This document shows, in pieces, positions 26,421 through 35,504 of a stretch of 64,000 nucleotides of DNA (position 1 is the stretch's first letter; the number at the start of each line of letters is the position of its first letter). The stretch is taken from NCBI RefSeq assembly GCF_013328815.1, contig NZ_JABUHN010000001.1:248001-312000 (forward strand), read 5' to 3'. This DNA is from Tabrizicola fusiformis. GTDB lineage: Bacteria; Pseudomonadota; Alphaproteobacteria; Rhodobacterales; Rhodobacteraceae. The notes beneath the pieces were generated by a model, which was not told the origin of the DNA, ran no database searches, and saw only the letters and a program-made list of their open reading frames with translations. The translations under genes were made by a program, and so were the position numbers.

Positions 26421-27236
26421 ATGGACGTCACCGTTATCACCGTTGCCTATCACAGCCTTGCCGTGCTGCCGGCGATGGCGGGCAGTCTGCCGCCCGGGGT
26501 GCCGCTGGTGGTGGTGGACAATGCAGGCGAAGCGGGGTTGGCCGATTGGGCGGTGGGGCAGGGCGTGCGGCTGATCCCGGCGCCGGGCAACATCGGCTTT
26601 GGCCGGGGCTGCAATCTGGGGGCCGCGGAGGTGACGACGGGGTTTCTTCTGTTTCTCAATCCCGATGCCCGGCTGCACCCCGGTTGCCTTGCGACACTGC
26701 TGGACGCGGCCCGCCGCCATCCTGCGGCGGTGGCCTTTGGCCCCACGCTGACCGATGCCGCCGGGCGGATCAGCTACAAGCGGCTGACCGAGCTTTCCCC
26801 GACCGACCGTTTCGCCCCTGCGCAACCGCCGCAGAGGGAAACCGAAATGCCGGTTCTCAGCGGGGCGGCGCTTCTGGTGCGGCGGTCGGCATTTCAGGCG
26901 ATTGGCGGCTTTGATCCGGCGATCTTCCTTTATTATGAGGATGATGACCTGTCGTTGCGGCTGCGCGCCGCCTTCGGCCCGCTGGTTCTGGTGCCAGCCG
27001 CCAGGGTTACCCACCAGCCCGGCAGCAGCACCCCGCGCTCGCCCACGCTTTCATGGCAGCGGGGCTATCACCTCAGCCGGTCTTATATCCATGCCGCGCG
27101 CAAGCATGGCCTGCCGCTGCCGCGTGTTCTGGGGTGGATCAAGGCGCTGGGATTTTGTCTTGAGCGGCAGGCGTGGCGCAACGCAAGTGGCCGCGCCCAT
27201 GCCCGCGGCCGCCTTGCCGGAGCGTGGCACGGCTAG
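26421..27236 (+). CDS. Glycosyltransferase family 2 protein
   Basis: 271 residues from MDVTVITVAYHSLAVL. The GT-A fold is shown by VPLVVVDNAG, GNIGFGRGCNLGA, and LLFLNPDARLHPG carrying the metal-binding DxA/DxD-type position. MPVLSGAALLVRRSAF and FFLYYEDDDLSLRLR-type motifs are present (here DPAIFLYYEDDDLSLRLR), typical of rhamnosyl- or galactofuranosyl-transferase-like GT2 enzymes. No membrane segment is seen. The donor and acceptor are unknown. It starts 19 bases after the Fic stop but probably belongs to a separate surface-polysaccharide function. Confidence 0.88.
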   Translation: MDVTVITVAYHSLAVLPAMAGSLPPGVPLVVVDNAGEAGLADWAVGQGVRLIPAPGNIGFGRGCNLGAAEVTTGFLLFLNPDARLHPGCLATLLDAARRHPAAVAFGPTLTDAAGRISYKRLTELSPTDRFAPAQPPQRETEMPVLSGAALLVRRSAFQAIGGFDPAIFLYYEDDDLSLRLRAAFGPLVLVPAARVTHQPGSSTPRSPTLSWQRGYHLSRSYIHAARKHGLPLPRVLGWIKALGFCLERQAWRNASGRAHARGRLAGAWHG

Positions 27237-27240
27237 CAAA

Positions 27241-27260
27241 TGGGGGGCCGCAGCCCCCCA
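27241..27260. terminator. Bidirectional terminator between glycosyltransferase and peroxiredoxin
   Basis: TGGGGGGC and GCCCCCCA form an 8-bp stem with a 4-base loop in the 30-base gap between two convergent genes. A-rich bases precede the stem but no clean U-run follows it. Confidence 0.55.
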
Positions 27261-27266
27261 ATCGCC

Positions 27267-27923
27267 TTACACCGGGCGCTTGGCGAAGCGCAGATAGGGC
27301 AGCTTGATGTCCAGATCGCCGAATTTCGCCTTGGCATCGTCGGTCGAAACCGACAGCGCCACGATCACATCCTGACCGGGCACCCAGTTGGCCGGGGTGG
27401 CGAAGGGCACGCCGTCGGTGGCCTGCACCGCATCGAGCGCCCGCAGGATCTCGGCAAAGTTGCGGCCCACCGACATCGGATAGGTCATGGTCAGCCGCAC
27501 CTTCTTGTCTGGCCCGATGATGTAGACCGTCCGCACCGTGGCCGAGTTGGCCGGGGTGCGGCCTTCGGTCGGCAGATAGAAATCAGCCGGCAGCATGTCA
27601 TAGGCTTTCGACACCGTCAGCGAGGTGTCGTCGATGATCGGGAAATCGGCCGGGCTGCCCGAAAACGCCTCGATGTCGCGCTTCCATTTCTCGTGATCCG
27701 CGACCGAATCAACCGACACGCCGATGACCTTGGTCTTGCGCTTGGCCCATTCGGCGGCCAGTTGCGCCACGGCGCCGAACTCGGTCGTGCAGACCGGGGT
27801 AAAGTCGCGCGGGTGGCTGAAGATGATCGCATAACTGTCGGCCAGCCACTCATGGAAATGAATGGTCCCGGCAGTGGATTCGGCAGTGAAATCGGGGGCG
27901 ATATCGTTGATGCGGATGCCCAT
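27267..27923 (-). CDS. Peroxiredoxin, 1-Cys (Prx6) type
   Basis: 218 residues. The peroxidatic Cys45 is in FSHPRDFTPVCTTEFG, the universal PxxxT/SxxC signature. Residues 80-218 carry the extended C-terminal domain of the Prx6 group (MTYPMSVGRNFAEILRALDA, VPFATPANWVPGQDVIV). No resolving Cys was seen elsewhere, consistent with 1-Cys chemistry and reduction by an external thiol. It reduces hydrogen peroxide and alkyl hydroperoxides in the cytosol. It stands alone, behind a 56-base leader with GGAGTTGCACC before the ATG region. Confidence 0.93.
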   Translation of the reverse strand: MGIRINDIAPDFTAESTAGTIHFHEWLADSYAIIFSHPRDFTPVCTTEFGAVAQLAAEWAKRKTKVIGVSVDSVADHEKWKRDIEAFSGSPADFPIIDDTSLTVSKAYDMLPADFYLPTEGRTPANSATVRTVYIIGPDKKVRLTMTYPMSVGRNFAEILRALDAVQATDGVPFATPANWVPGQDVIVALSVSTDDAKAKFGDLDIKLPYLRFAKRPV

Positions 27924-28004
27924 GGTGCAACTCCTGTATGAGCCGAGGGTGGTAGCAACAGGTGTAACCCCGTTGCGAAGAAAAGGCGACCAGTTTTCTC
28001 GTTA

Positions 28005-28601
28005 TTAGCGGGTTCGCGCAAAAGCCCCGATGAACCAGGTCCACTGATCCTGCGGAACCTGCATCGGCTCCAGCCGGAATTCGGCCATCCGCCCGGTGAT
28101 CCGGTGGGGTTTCACCAGTTGCTCGACCACGGCATATTCGGGCCGGCTGACGTAATCGTCAAACAGCAGGGTTACCGGCGCCGTCATCCGCAGCACGGTC
28201 GCGCAAAAGCAGGCGATGCGGAACCGCCCGTCAACCAGCACCACATCGGGCACCCCCACATCGGGCCGGTCCCAGACCGCCAGCGGATAGAGATGGAACT
28301 GGCGGTGGGCCGCCGTGCCGCGCGGGGTGCCCCATTTCTTGGTCGGGCCGACATCGCACCAGATCACCTCGGCCCGGGCGCCCGAAAAGTCGCGCGCCAG
28401 CACGGCGTTCATGTTCGCGGCCCATTTCCGATCGCTTTCCACCGACAGAATCGGCTTGCCCGCCGCCGCCGCAACCAGCGTTGACCCGCCCGAGCCATAT
28501 TCGACGATCCGGCTTGCCGCCTCATAGGTGGCGCAGAGCAGATCGCGTTCAGCATCGGGGAAGGTCAGCGGCGGCAGGTAAATCTTGGGGCGGAAGAACA
28601 T
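28005..28601 (-). CDS. Class I SAM-methyltransferase-like protein of unknown function
   Basis: 198 residues. RIVEYGSGGSTLVAAAAGKP near residue 31 looks like motif I of class I methyltransferases (E/DxGxGxG-like), with the acidic VESDR at the end of the next strand. VPDVVLVDGRFRIACFCATV and TLLFDDYV resemble the FkbM/macrocin-type fold. The protein could be a real methyltransferase or a non-catalytic relative. It starts directly after the stop of the glycosyltransferase gene with no gap, so the two form a small operon likely linked to surface glycans. Confidence 0.7.
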   Translation of the reverse strand: MFFRPKIYLPPLTFPDAERDLLCATYEAASRIVEYGSGGSTLVAAAAGKPILSVESDRKWAANMNAVLARDFSGARAEVIWCDVGPTKKWGTPRGTAAHRQFHLYPLAVWDRPDVGVPDVVLVDGRFRIACFCATVLRMTAPVTLLFDDYVSRPEYAVVEQLVKPHRITGRMAEFRLEPMQVPQDQWTWFIGAFARTR

Positions 28602-29429
28602 TCAGTCACCTTTCCGGGTAAGACCATTCTCGGTCCAGAATTGGCCCGAACGCCGCGTCGCGTGCAATGCGGCCTTCTGGCGGCGCACCCGATCCGGGTC
28701 TCGATAGCCGCGCGGGTGGTCCAGATGCAAGAGGGGTGCCGTATAGCGCATGTGCTGCCCCGCAATCCCCGCATTCATCAGCCGGAACCCCATTTCCTTG
28801 TCCAGCCCGCCATACTTGATCGTCTCGTCAAAGCCGTTGACCTTCAGGATATCGGCGCGGAACGCCGACCAGTTCGCGCCCAGCAGCGATTTCGGCACCG
28901 GGGTCAGGCGGTCGAACCAGCCCATCACGCGCGGCCCGAACGGCATGGTCTTCAGCCAGGTGCCCAGCCGGTCAATCGCCCGGTTCGCACGCAGCCAGCC
29001 CCGGTCGAACAGCCGCCCGCTGGCAATGTCCTGTGCCGTCACCGCCGCCGAGGCTTTGGCGTCCAGCCGGATGATCCCGCCGCTGCTAAACCGCCCCGGC
29101 CGCGCCAGTTCAAAATGCCGGGCGATGAACCGGGGGTGCAGGATCACATCGCCGTCCAGAAACACCAGAAACTCGGCCCCGCTTGATGCGATGGCCTTGT
29201 TCAGAATCGCGCATTTCTCAAACCCGCGGTCTTCGTGCCAGACATGGCGCAGCGGCACCGCCGGGTTTTCGGCCACATAGCGGGCGATCACCGCCGCCGT
29301 TTCCGCCCCCGACCCGTCATCGGCAATGCAGATGCCGTCACACATCCGCGTCTGATATCGCAGCGATTCAAGACACAGCGCCAGCGCGCGCGGGTTCTCG
29401 TATGTCGTGATGATCAGTTCGGAAAACAT
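28602..29429 (-). CDS. Glycosyltransferase family 2 protein
   Basis: 275 residues from MFSELIITTYENPRALALCL. GT-A features are clear: IADDGSG near residue 36, NKAIASSGAEFLVFLDGDVI with the DxD metal motif near 95, and a C-terminal region FDETIKYGGLDKEMGFRLMNAG of the galactosyltransferase-like type (GxDxExxxRL). The C-terminal 40 residues are basic. It is the first gene of a two-gene operon with the methyltransferase-like gene. The donor sugar cannot be predicted. Confidence 0.88.
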   Translation of the reverse strand: MFSELIITTYENPRALALCLESLRYQTRMCDGICIADDGSGAETAAVIARYVAENPAVPLRHVWHEDRGFEKCAILNKAIASSGAEFLVFLDGDVILHPRFIARHFELARPGRFSSGGIIRLDAKASAAVTAQDIASGRLFDRGWLRANRAIDRLGTWLKTMPFGPRVMGWFDRLTPVPKSLLGANWSAFRADILKVNGFDETIKYGGLDKEMGFRLMNAGIAGQHMRYTAPLLHLDHPRGYRDPDRVRRQKAALHATRRSGQFWTENGLTRKGD

Positions 29430-29579
29430 CGCCCACCTCGCCGCCTGCGCGCCGTTCTATACCCAAGCCCATGCTGCCACAATGCAGCCAGGGCGTCGCG
29501 GTTTGATCAAACGTGGCGCGCATCGGCTTGCGCCCCGCGCGGCACAATGCCACCCTCTGCCCGCAACAGGAGGTCTGCC

Positions 29580-31025
29580 ATGATCATTCGCCGCGAATTC
29601 TACATCAACGGGGCTTGGGTTGCCCCCGCCACCCCGCGCGACTGTGCCGTCATCAACCCCTCGAACGAGGACGAGGTTGCCATCATCTCGCTGGGTGACC
29701 GTGCCGATACCGATGCCGCCGTTGCCGCCGCCAAGGCCGCTTTCCCCGGCTGGGCCGCCACGCCGCCGGCTGAACGCCGCGCTGCCGTTGTCCGCATTCT
29801 GGAACAGTATGAGGCGCGCAAGGAAGAGTTGGCGCAGGCGATCAGCCTTGAAATGGGCTCGCCGCTGAAACATGCGCGCGAACAGCAGGCGCCTTGCCTG
29901 CCGTGGCACACCAAGAATTTCCTGACCGCCTTCGACCATATCGAATGGGTGCGCCCGCTTGGCCCACATGCCCCGAACGACCGCATCTCGATGGAGCCGA
30001 TCGGCGTGGTCGGCCTGATCACCCCTTGGAACTGGCCGATGAACCAGATCGCGCTGAAGGCCATTCCGGCGATTCTGGCGGGCTGCACCTGCGTTCTGAA
30101 GCCGTCCGAGGAATCGCCGCTGAACGCGATGATCTTTGCCGAATTCTGCCATGACGCGGGCCTGCCGCCGGGTGTCTTCAACCTTGTCAACGGCGATGGG
30201 GCGGGTGTCGGCAGCCAGTTGTCTACCCATCCCGATGTGGAAATGATCTCGTTCACCGGCTCGACCCGCGCCGGGCGGGCGATTTCCAAGGCCGCTGCCG
30301 ACACGCTGAAGCGGGTGACGCTGGAACTGGGCGGCAAGGGCGCCAACGTGATCTTTGCCGATGCCGATGACCGCGCGGTGGAACGCGGCGTGCGCCACAT
30401 GATGGACAACACCGGCCAGTCCTGCAACGCACCCAGCCGGATGCTGGTGGAGCGTCCGATCTATGACCGTGCCGTGCAGATCGCCGCGCAGGTGGCCGAC
30501 AGCATCGCCGTTGGCCCCGCCAGCGCCGAGGGCGACCATATCGGCCCGGTGGTGAACAAGCGGCAATGGGACCAGATTCAGGGCTATATCCAGAAGGGTA
30601 TTGACGAGGGCGCACGCCTGATCGCCGGTGGCCCCGGCCTACCCGAAGGTTTCAACCGCGGCTTCTATGTCAAACCCACCGTCTTTGCCGATGTTACCCC
30701 CGGCATGACCATTGAGCGCGAGGAAATCTTCGGCCCGGTCCTTGCCATGATCCCCTTTGAGGGTGAGGAAGAGGCGATCCGCATCGCCAATGACACGCCC
30801 TATGGCCTGACCAACTATGTCCAGTCGCAGGACGGGGCCAAGCGTAACCGCATGGCGCTGCGCCTGAAATCCGGCATGGTGCAGATGAACGGCAAGAGCC
30901 GCGCTGGTGGTTCGCCATTTGGCGGGGTCAAGGCTTCGGGCCGCGCGCGTGAGGGGGGCATCTGGGGGCTGGAAGAGTTCCTTGAGGCCAAGGCGATTTC
31001 CGGCTGGGATTCTGCCGCCGAATAG
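29580..31025 (+). CDS. Aldehyde dehydrogenase family protein
   Basis: 481 residues from MIIRREFYINGAWVAPAT with AGGAGG upstream. It oxidises an aldehyde to the acid with NAD(P). The catalytic Cys282 lies in DNTGQSCNAPSRMLV and the general base Glu249 in LELGGKG. The cofactor region has GLITPWNWPMNQ, KPSEESPLN and FTGSTRAGRAI. It lies 79 bases before the end of the convergent CoA-pathway block, behind its own terminator. A link to that pathway is possible but not shown. The substrate is unknown. Confidence 0.92.
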   Translation: MIIRREFYINGAWVAPATPRDCAVINPSNEDEVAIISLGDRADTDAAVAAAKAAFPGWAATPPAERRAAVVRILEQYEARKEELAQAISLEMGSPLKHAREQQAPCLPWHTKNFLTAFDHIEWVRPLGPHAPNDRISMEPIGVVGLITPWNWPMNQIALKAIPAILAGCTCVLKPSEESPLNAMIFAEFCHDAGLPPGVFNLVNGDGAGVGSQLSTHPDVEMISFTGSTRAGRAISKAAADTLKRVTLELGGKGANVIFADADDRAVERGVRHMMDNTGQSCNAPSRMLVERPIYDRAVQIAAQVADSIAVGPASAEGDHIGPVVNKRQWDQIQGYIQKGIDEGARLIAGGPGLPEGFNRGFYVKPTVFADVTPGMTIEREEIFGPVLAMIPFEGEEEAIRIANDTPYGLTNYVQSQDGAKRNRMALRLKSGMVQMNGKSRAGGSPFGGVKASGRAREGGIWGLEEFLEAKAISGWDSAAE

Positions 31026-31042
31026 ACCGCCGATCTCAGGAC

Positions 31043-31074
31043 AAGGCCCCGGAGCGTGACCTTCGGGGCCTTTC
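31043..31074 (+). terminator. Rho-independent terminator of the aldehyde dehydrogenase gene
   Basis: AAGGCCCCGGAG pairs with CTTCGGGGCCTT (12 bp, one G-U) around a 6-base loop, followed by TCTT. It starts 17 bases after the stop. Confidence 0.88.
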
Positions 31075-31103
31075 TTGCGCCCTAGGGGGCGAACCGCGTT
31101 GGC

Positions 31104-33071
31104 TCAAGGCTTGGCCGCACCCTTCCTGCGTGTCGCAAACATCGGGCCGCCCCGCCAGCGCGGGAAGCCGTAACCGTGGATTTCCACCAGGTCGATGTCC
31201 GCCGCGTTGCGGGCGATACCCTCGGCCAGAAGTGCTGCACCCTCAGCCGCCATTTCATCCACCAGCCGCTTGGCAATGGCCTCAGGCGTCAGGGCCGCAC
31301 CCGCTCTGATCGCGCCGGACAGCAGCGTGCCGGTGGTGGCCGATGGCTGCGGGCGCCGCTCGCCCGGGGGATAGTCATACCAGCCGCCGCCGGTCTTTTG
31401 CCCCTTGCGGCCCGCACGAACGAGGATGTCGCCCAGGGTTTCAGGCACCGCTTGCCCTGCCGCCCGCGCCGCTTCGCGTTGCAGATGGGCAATGTCGAGG
31501 CCGCCCAGATCCTGCGCCTCGAACGGCCCCATGGCAAAACCATAGCCGCGCATTGCCGCATCGACCGCTTCGATGGCAATGCCCTGCCGGACCAGAGATT
31601 CTGCGGCGGCGCGATAGCGTTTCAGGATACGGTTGCCGATGAAGCCCTCGCATATGCCGGCCTGAACCGGGATTTTGCCCAAGGCGCGACCAAGGGCAAA
31701 ACCCGTGGCAAGCGTTTCGGGGGCGGTCTCGGGGATCGGCACGATTTCAAGCAACTTCATCACATGGGCCGGGCTGAAGAAATGCAGACCGATGAAGCGG
31801 CCGGGCATGGCGACACCCTCGGCAATGCACCGGGGATCAAGGTATGAGGTGTTCGTTGCCAGCACAGTATCCGGGCGGCAGACCCGCCCAAGTTCGGCAA
31901 AGACGGCGCGTTTTACGCCTATCTCCTCGAACACCGCTTCGATCACCAGATCGACATCGGCCAATGCCGCATAGTCGCAGGTTGTGGTGACACCGGCCAT
32001 CCGGTCGGCGGCCTGCGCCTCGGTCAGCTTGCCGCGTTTCACCCCACCGTCGAAGATGGCCCGGACGTTGGTGAGACCGCGGTCAAGCGCCGCGTCATCG
32101 CGTTCGATCAGGGTGACGGGAAGTCCGGCGTCACGGAGGGCAGCGACGATCCCGGCGCCCATGGTGCCACCGCCGATGACCGCGGCATTGCGCAGCGGCA
32201 GGGGGGCTGCGCTTTTCAGGTGTGCGGGCCGTGGCGCCGCGCGTTCGGCAAAGAACACATGCCGCAGCGCCGCCGCCTGATCCGAAGCGCGCAGTTCAAG
32301 GAAGGTCTCTCGCTCATGCGCCATCGCCTCGGCAAACGGCGCCTCGGTGGCCTTGCGAATTGCGGCCAGCGCGCGCAGCGGCGCGGTCTCGCCCTTGACC
32401 CGTCTGGCAATCGCGGCTTCCTGTTCGGCCCAGAAGGTCGTGGTCTGCGCCGCGACGGGGCGGGCCGAGATTGCAGGGGGCAAAGGTTTTGTCAGCGCCG
32501 CACGGACGAAGGCGATGGCACCTTCGCGCAGCTCGCCTTGGATAATCGCATCGATCAGACCCAGGGAAAGCGCCTCTGCCGCCTTTACAGGCCGGCCCGT
32601 CGTCACCAGCTGCACCGCAGCCGGAACGCCTGCAAGCCGCGGAGTGCGCACGGTGCCCGAGGCGCCGGGCACGATGCCGAGCGTCACTTCCGGCAGGCCG
32701 ACCGAGGCGCTGGCCACCGCCACGCGAAAACGGCAGCCCATGGCAACCTCGAACCCGCCGCCAAGCGCCGAACCGTGGATCGCGGCAAACCATGGAGCGC
32801 GGGCGGCCTCGATCCGGGCGACCACATCGGGCAGATGCGGCGGCACCGGGGGGGCGCCGAATTCGCCCACATCCGCACCGGCGATGAAGGTGCGACCGGC
32901 GCAGACAAGCACCACAGCCGCCACGCCGGGATCGGCGTCGAGTGTTTCGGCCGTTTGCCACAACGCCTGCCGCAAGCTGAGGCCAAGGGCATTTACCGGC
33001 GGGTTGTCGATGGTGACGATGGCGATGCTGCCGTCACGGGTGATCGAGATGACGGGTGTTTCGGCTGGCAT
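31104..33071 (-). CDS. Bifunctional enoyl-CoA hydratase / 3-hydroxyacyl-CoA dehydrogenase
   Basis: 655 residues. The N-terminal crotonase domain (1-190) keeps both catalytic Glu positions, in LGGGFEVAMGCRF and LPEVTLGIVPGASG. The central NAD domain begins near residue 295 with AAVIGGGTMGAGIVAALRDAG, followed by RFIGLHFFSPAHVMKLLEIV and two C-terminal helical domains. It hydrates enoyl-CoA and oxidises the L-3-hydroxyacyl-CoA product. It is smaller than FadB and lacks the isomerase-specific insertion, resembling FadN/peroxisomal-type enzymes. It ends the operon livK / livH / livM / livG / livF / this gene, two bases after livF, which ties it to import of an acid degraded via CoA. Confidence 0.92.
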   Translation of the reverse strand: MPAETPVISITRDGSIAIVTIDNPPVNALGLSLRQALWQTAETLDADPGVAAVVLVCAGRTFIAGADVGEFGAPPVPPHLPDVVARIEAARAPWFAAIHGSALGGGFEVAMGCRFRVAVASASVGLPEVTLGIVPGASGTVRTPRLAGVPAAVQLVTTGRPVKAAEALSLGLIDAIIQGELREGAIAFVRAALTKPLPPAISARPVAAQTTTFWAEQEAAIARRVKGETAPLRALAAIRKATEAPFAEAMAHERETFLELRASDQAAALRHVFFAERAAPRPAHLKSAAPLPLRNAAVIGGGTMGAGIVAALRDAGLPVTLIERDDAALDRGLTNVRAIFDGGVKRGKLTEAQAADRMAGVTTTCDYAALADVDLVIEAVFEEIGVKRAVFAELGRVCRPDTVLATNTSYLDPRCIAEGVAMPGRFIGLHFFSPAHVMKLLEIVPIPETAPETLATGFALGRALGKIPVQAGICEGFIGNRILKRYRAAAESLVRQGIAIEAVDAAMRGYGFAMGPFEAQDLGGLDIAHLQREAARAAGQAVPETLGDILVRAGRKGQKTGGGWYDYPPGERRPQPSATTGTLLSGAIRAGAALTPEAIAKRLVDEMAAEGAALLAEGIARNAADIDLVEIHGYGFPRWRGGPMFATRRKGAAKP

Positions 33072-33073
33072 GG

Positions 33074-33775
33074 TCAGAGCCCCAGATAGGCGGCGCGGAT
33101 GCGGGGATCGGCGATCAGCTCTTCCGCAGCGCCTGACATCGAGATGCGGCCAGTCTCCATCACATAGCCCCGGTCGGCGATCCGCAGCGCCCCAAAGGCG
33201 TTCTGTTCCACCAGAAGCACGGTGACATTCAGCGCCTTCAGGCTTTTCACCACCGCAAAGATCTGCTGGACGATGATCGGGGCCAGACCCATCGAAGGTT
33301 CGTCCAGCAAAAGACAGGAGGGCCGCCCCATCAGCGCCCGCGCCATCGCCAGCATCTGCTGCTGGCCGCCGGACAGGCCGCCAGCCGCGAGGTTGCGCTT
33401 TTCCTTCAGGATCGGGAACATCTGAAAGGCGTCTTCCATGTCCTTTTCCACGCGGTCATCGCTGTAGAGAAAGGCGCCGAGCCGGAGGTTTTCCTCGACC
33501 GTCAGATTGGTGAAGATCTGGCGCCCCTCGGGCGATTGCGCCAGCCCGCGCCGCAGGCGTTTGTATGCGGGAACGGGTGTCAGCGCCTCGCCCCGGAAGG
33601 TGATCGTGCCGCCGGTCACCGGCTGCACCCCCGAAAGGCAGCGCAGAAGCGTGGTCTTGCCGGCGCCGTTCGCGCCGACCACGGTGACGATCTCACCCGA
33701 GTCAACCCGCAGGTCCAGCCCGTGCAGCACTTCGATGCGCCCATAGCGTGAACGCAAACCTTCAACCGTCAGCAT
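33074..33775 (-). CDS. livF: Branched-chain-type ABC transporter ATP-binding protein LivF
   Basis: 233 residues from MLTVEGLRSRYGRIEVL. Walker A is GANGAGKTT near 36-44, the ABC signature is LSGGQQQMLAMARAL, Walker B is LLLDEPSMGL, and the His loop precedes VLLVEQNAFGAL. It powers a HAAT-family importer together with LivG. The gene overlaps livG by 14 bases. HAAT importers carry branched-chain amino acids, but relatives import aromatic acids, urea and amides; the surrounding CoA-pathway genes favour an organic acid. Confidence 0.95.
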   Translation of the reverse strand: MLTVEGLRSRYGRIEVLHGLDLRVDSGEIVTVVGANGAGKTTLLRCLSGVQPVTGGTITFRGEALTPVPAYKRLRRGLAQSPEGRQIFTNLTVEENLRLGAFLYSDDRVEKDMEDAFQMFPILKEKRNLAAGGLSGGQQQMLAMARALMGRPSCLLLDEPSMGLAPIIVQQIFAVVKSLKALNVTVLLVEQNAFGALRIADRGYVMETGRISMSGAAEELIADPRIRAAYLGL

Positions 33776-34550
33776 TTTCGGCTCCCAGATAGGCGGCGAC
33801 GACGGCCGGATTGCGGCTGACGGTTGCCGGGTCGCCCTCGGCGATCTTCTCGCCATGGTCCAGCACGACGATGTGGTTCGAGATGCGCATGACCATCTTC
33901 ATGTCATGCTCGACCAGCAGGATCGCCACGCCCGAGGCGGCGACCTCGGCGATCAAGTGGTCGATCTCTTCGGTCTCGACCGCGTTGCAGCCTGCGGCGG
34001 GCTCGTCCAGCAGCAGGATCTTCGGGTCCAGCGCCAGGGCGCGCGCAATCTCCAGCCGTTTGAGCGAGCCGTAGGAAAGGTTCCCGGCCTCTCGCTCTGC
34101 TGCCCGGTCCAGACCGACCCGCTCCAGCAACTTCCGCGCCCCGGCTTCGGCCCGTTTCGCCCGGGCACGCGAGGAGGGCAGGCCAAAGAGATCGGCCAGC
34201 ACCGGCCCGCGCTCCTGTAGGTGATAACCTGCGATGGCATTCTCCAGCACGGTCATCGACTGAAATATCTGGAGGTTCTGGAAGGTCCGGCTCATGCCCC
34301 GGCGGGCAAGAAGATGCGGCGCGATCCCGGTTACATCCTCGCCTGACAGGGTCACCTGCCCCATGCTGGGCAGGTAGATGCCCGAGATCATGTTGAACAG
34401 CGTGGTCTTGCCCGCACCGTTTGGCCCGATGATCGAGACGATTTCGCCCGGCCTTACCCCGAAGCTGACGTTGTTCACCGCCTTCAGGCCGCCAAAGGCG
34501 ATGCCAAGCCCCTCGACCGACAGAAGGGTTTCCTTGTCTGACCTCGTCAT
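33762..34550 (-). CDS. livG: Branched-chain-type ABC transporter ATP-binding protein LivG
   Basis: 262 residues. Walker A GPNGAGKTT is near 41-49 and the LivG-type insertion RRGMSRTFQNLQIFQSMTVLEN follows. The signature is LSYGSLKRLEIARAL, a variant seen in LivG, with Walker B LLLDEPAAGCN and switch His in LLVEHDMKMV. It pairs with LivF as the ATPase dimer. Its start overlaps the livM stop by four bases. Confidence 0.95.
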   Translation of the reverse strand: MTRSDKETLLSVEGLGIAFGGLKAVNNVSFGVRPGEIVSIIGPNGAGKTTLFNMISGIYLPSMGQVTLSGEDVTGIAPHLLARRGMSRTFQNLQIFQSMTVLENAIAGYHLQERGPVLADLFGLPSSRARAKRAEAGARKLLERVGLDRAAEREAGNLSYGSLKRLEIARALALDPKILLLDEPAAGCNAVETEEIDHLIAEVAASGVAILLVEHDMKMVMRISNHIVVLDHGEKIAEGDPATVSRNPAVVAAYLGAENADG

Positions 34551-35503
34551 TCGCCCCGCCCCCTCAGTTTGCGCAGGATCGAGGGCAGCAGCCCTTCACG
34601 CAGGAAGATCATCACCAGCATCATCACCAGCCCGAGGACCATCTGCTCGTATTCCGCAAAGACGGTCAGCGCCTGCGGCAGCAGCGTCAGCGCACCCGCC
34701 CCGAAAATCGCCCCCAGAACCGATCCGACGCCGCCCAGAACGGCCATGGTCACCATCTCGATCGAATGCATGAAGCCCGCGACATCCGGCGTGATGAACT
34801 TGTTCTGCAGCGCCAGAAGCGAACCGGAGACAGAGGCATAGACCGCCGAGATCATGAAAGCCTGCAACTTCATCCGCGCCAGATCGACGCCGACCGTGCG
34901 CGCCGCCACCTCTGACCCGTGCAGCGCGCGCAGGGCGCGGCCGGTGGGGCTGTTGTAAAGGTTCAGCGCCAGCCAGGCCCCGGCGATCAGGCAGAGACCG
35001 CAGAAGAAATACCAGAACTGACCGTTCGACAGATCGAGCCCCCAGCCCTTCAGCAGCGCACGCAGGCCCAACTCCGGCACCTCGATCCCGTCGGGGCCGC
35101 GGGTCAGGTCGCGTTCATTGTTCAGAACCATCGAGACAAGGATGCCAAAGCCAAGCGTGGCCACCCCAAGGTAATAGCCGCGGAGCCGCAGGATCGGGCG
35201 CCCGACCAGCCAGGCCAGCAGGGCCGAGATTGCGGCCCCCAGCACGACGGCCAAGGCAGGATGCAGGCTCCAATGCGCCGGGGCCAGGGCACAGGCATAG
35301 GCCCCGATCCCGGCAAAGCCGGCATGGCCAAGGCTGATCTGCCCGGCCCAGCCGGTCAGGATCACGATGCCCGTCACAGCGATGCCGTTGACGAAGATCA
35401 GCGCGCCCACCCGGTAGTAGTAGCCCGAGGGGAAGAACAGCGGCGACAGCGCGACAAGCACGGCCAGCACCAGCAGGGTTGCGGATTTCGGGGTCAGCTT
35501 CAT
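34547..35503 (-). CDS. livM: Branched-chain-type ABC transporter permease LivM
   Basis: 318 residues from MKLTPKSATLLVLAVLVALS, all helical, with about nine membrane segments. The family segment LTGWAGQISLGHAGFAGIGAYACA lies near residue 48 and GSEVAARTVGVDLARMKLQAF, the coupling helix, near 205. It ends in a basic cytoplasmic tail. It is one of two permeases of the importer and overlaps livG. Confidence 0.94.
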   Translation of the reverse strand: MKLTPKSATLLVLAVLVALSPLFFPSGYYYRVGALIFVNGIAVTGIVILTGWAGQISLGHAGFAGIGAYACALAPAHWSLHPALAVVLGAAISALLAWLVGRPILRLRGYYLGVATLGFGILVSMVLNNERDLTRGPDGIEVPELGLRALLKGWGLDLSNGQFWYFFCGLCLIAGAWLALNLYNSPTGRALRALHGSEVAARTVGVDLARMKLQAFMISAVYASVSGSLLALQNKFITPDVAGFMHSIEMVTMAVLGGVGSVLGAIFGAGALTLLPQALTVFAEYEQMVLGLVMMLVMIFLREGLLPSILRKLRGRGE

Positions 35504-35504
35504 G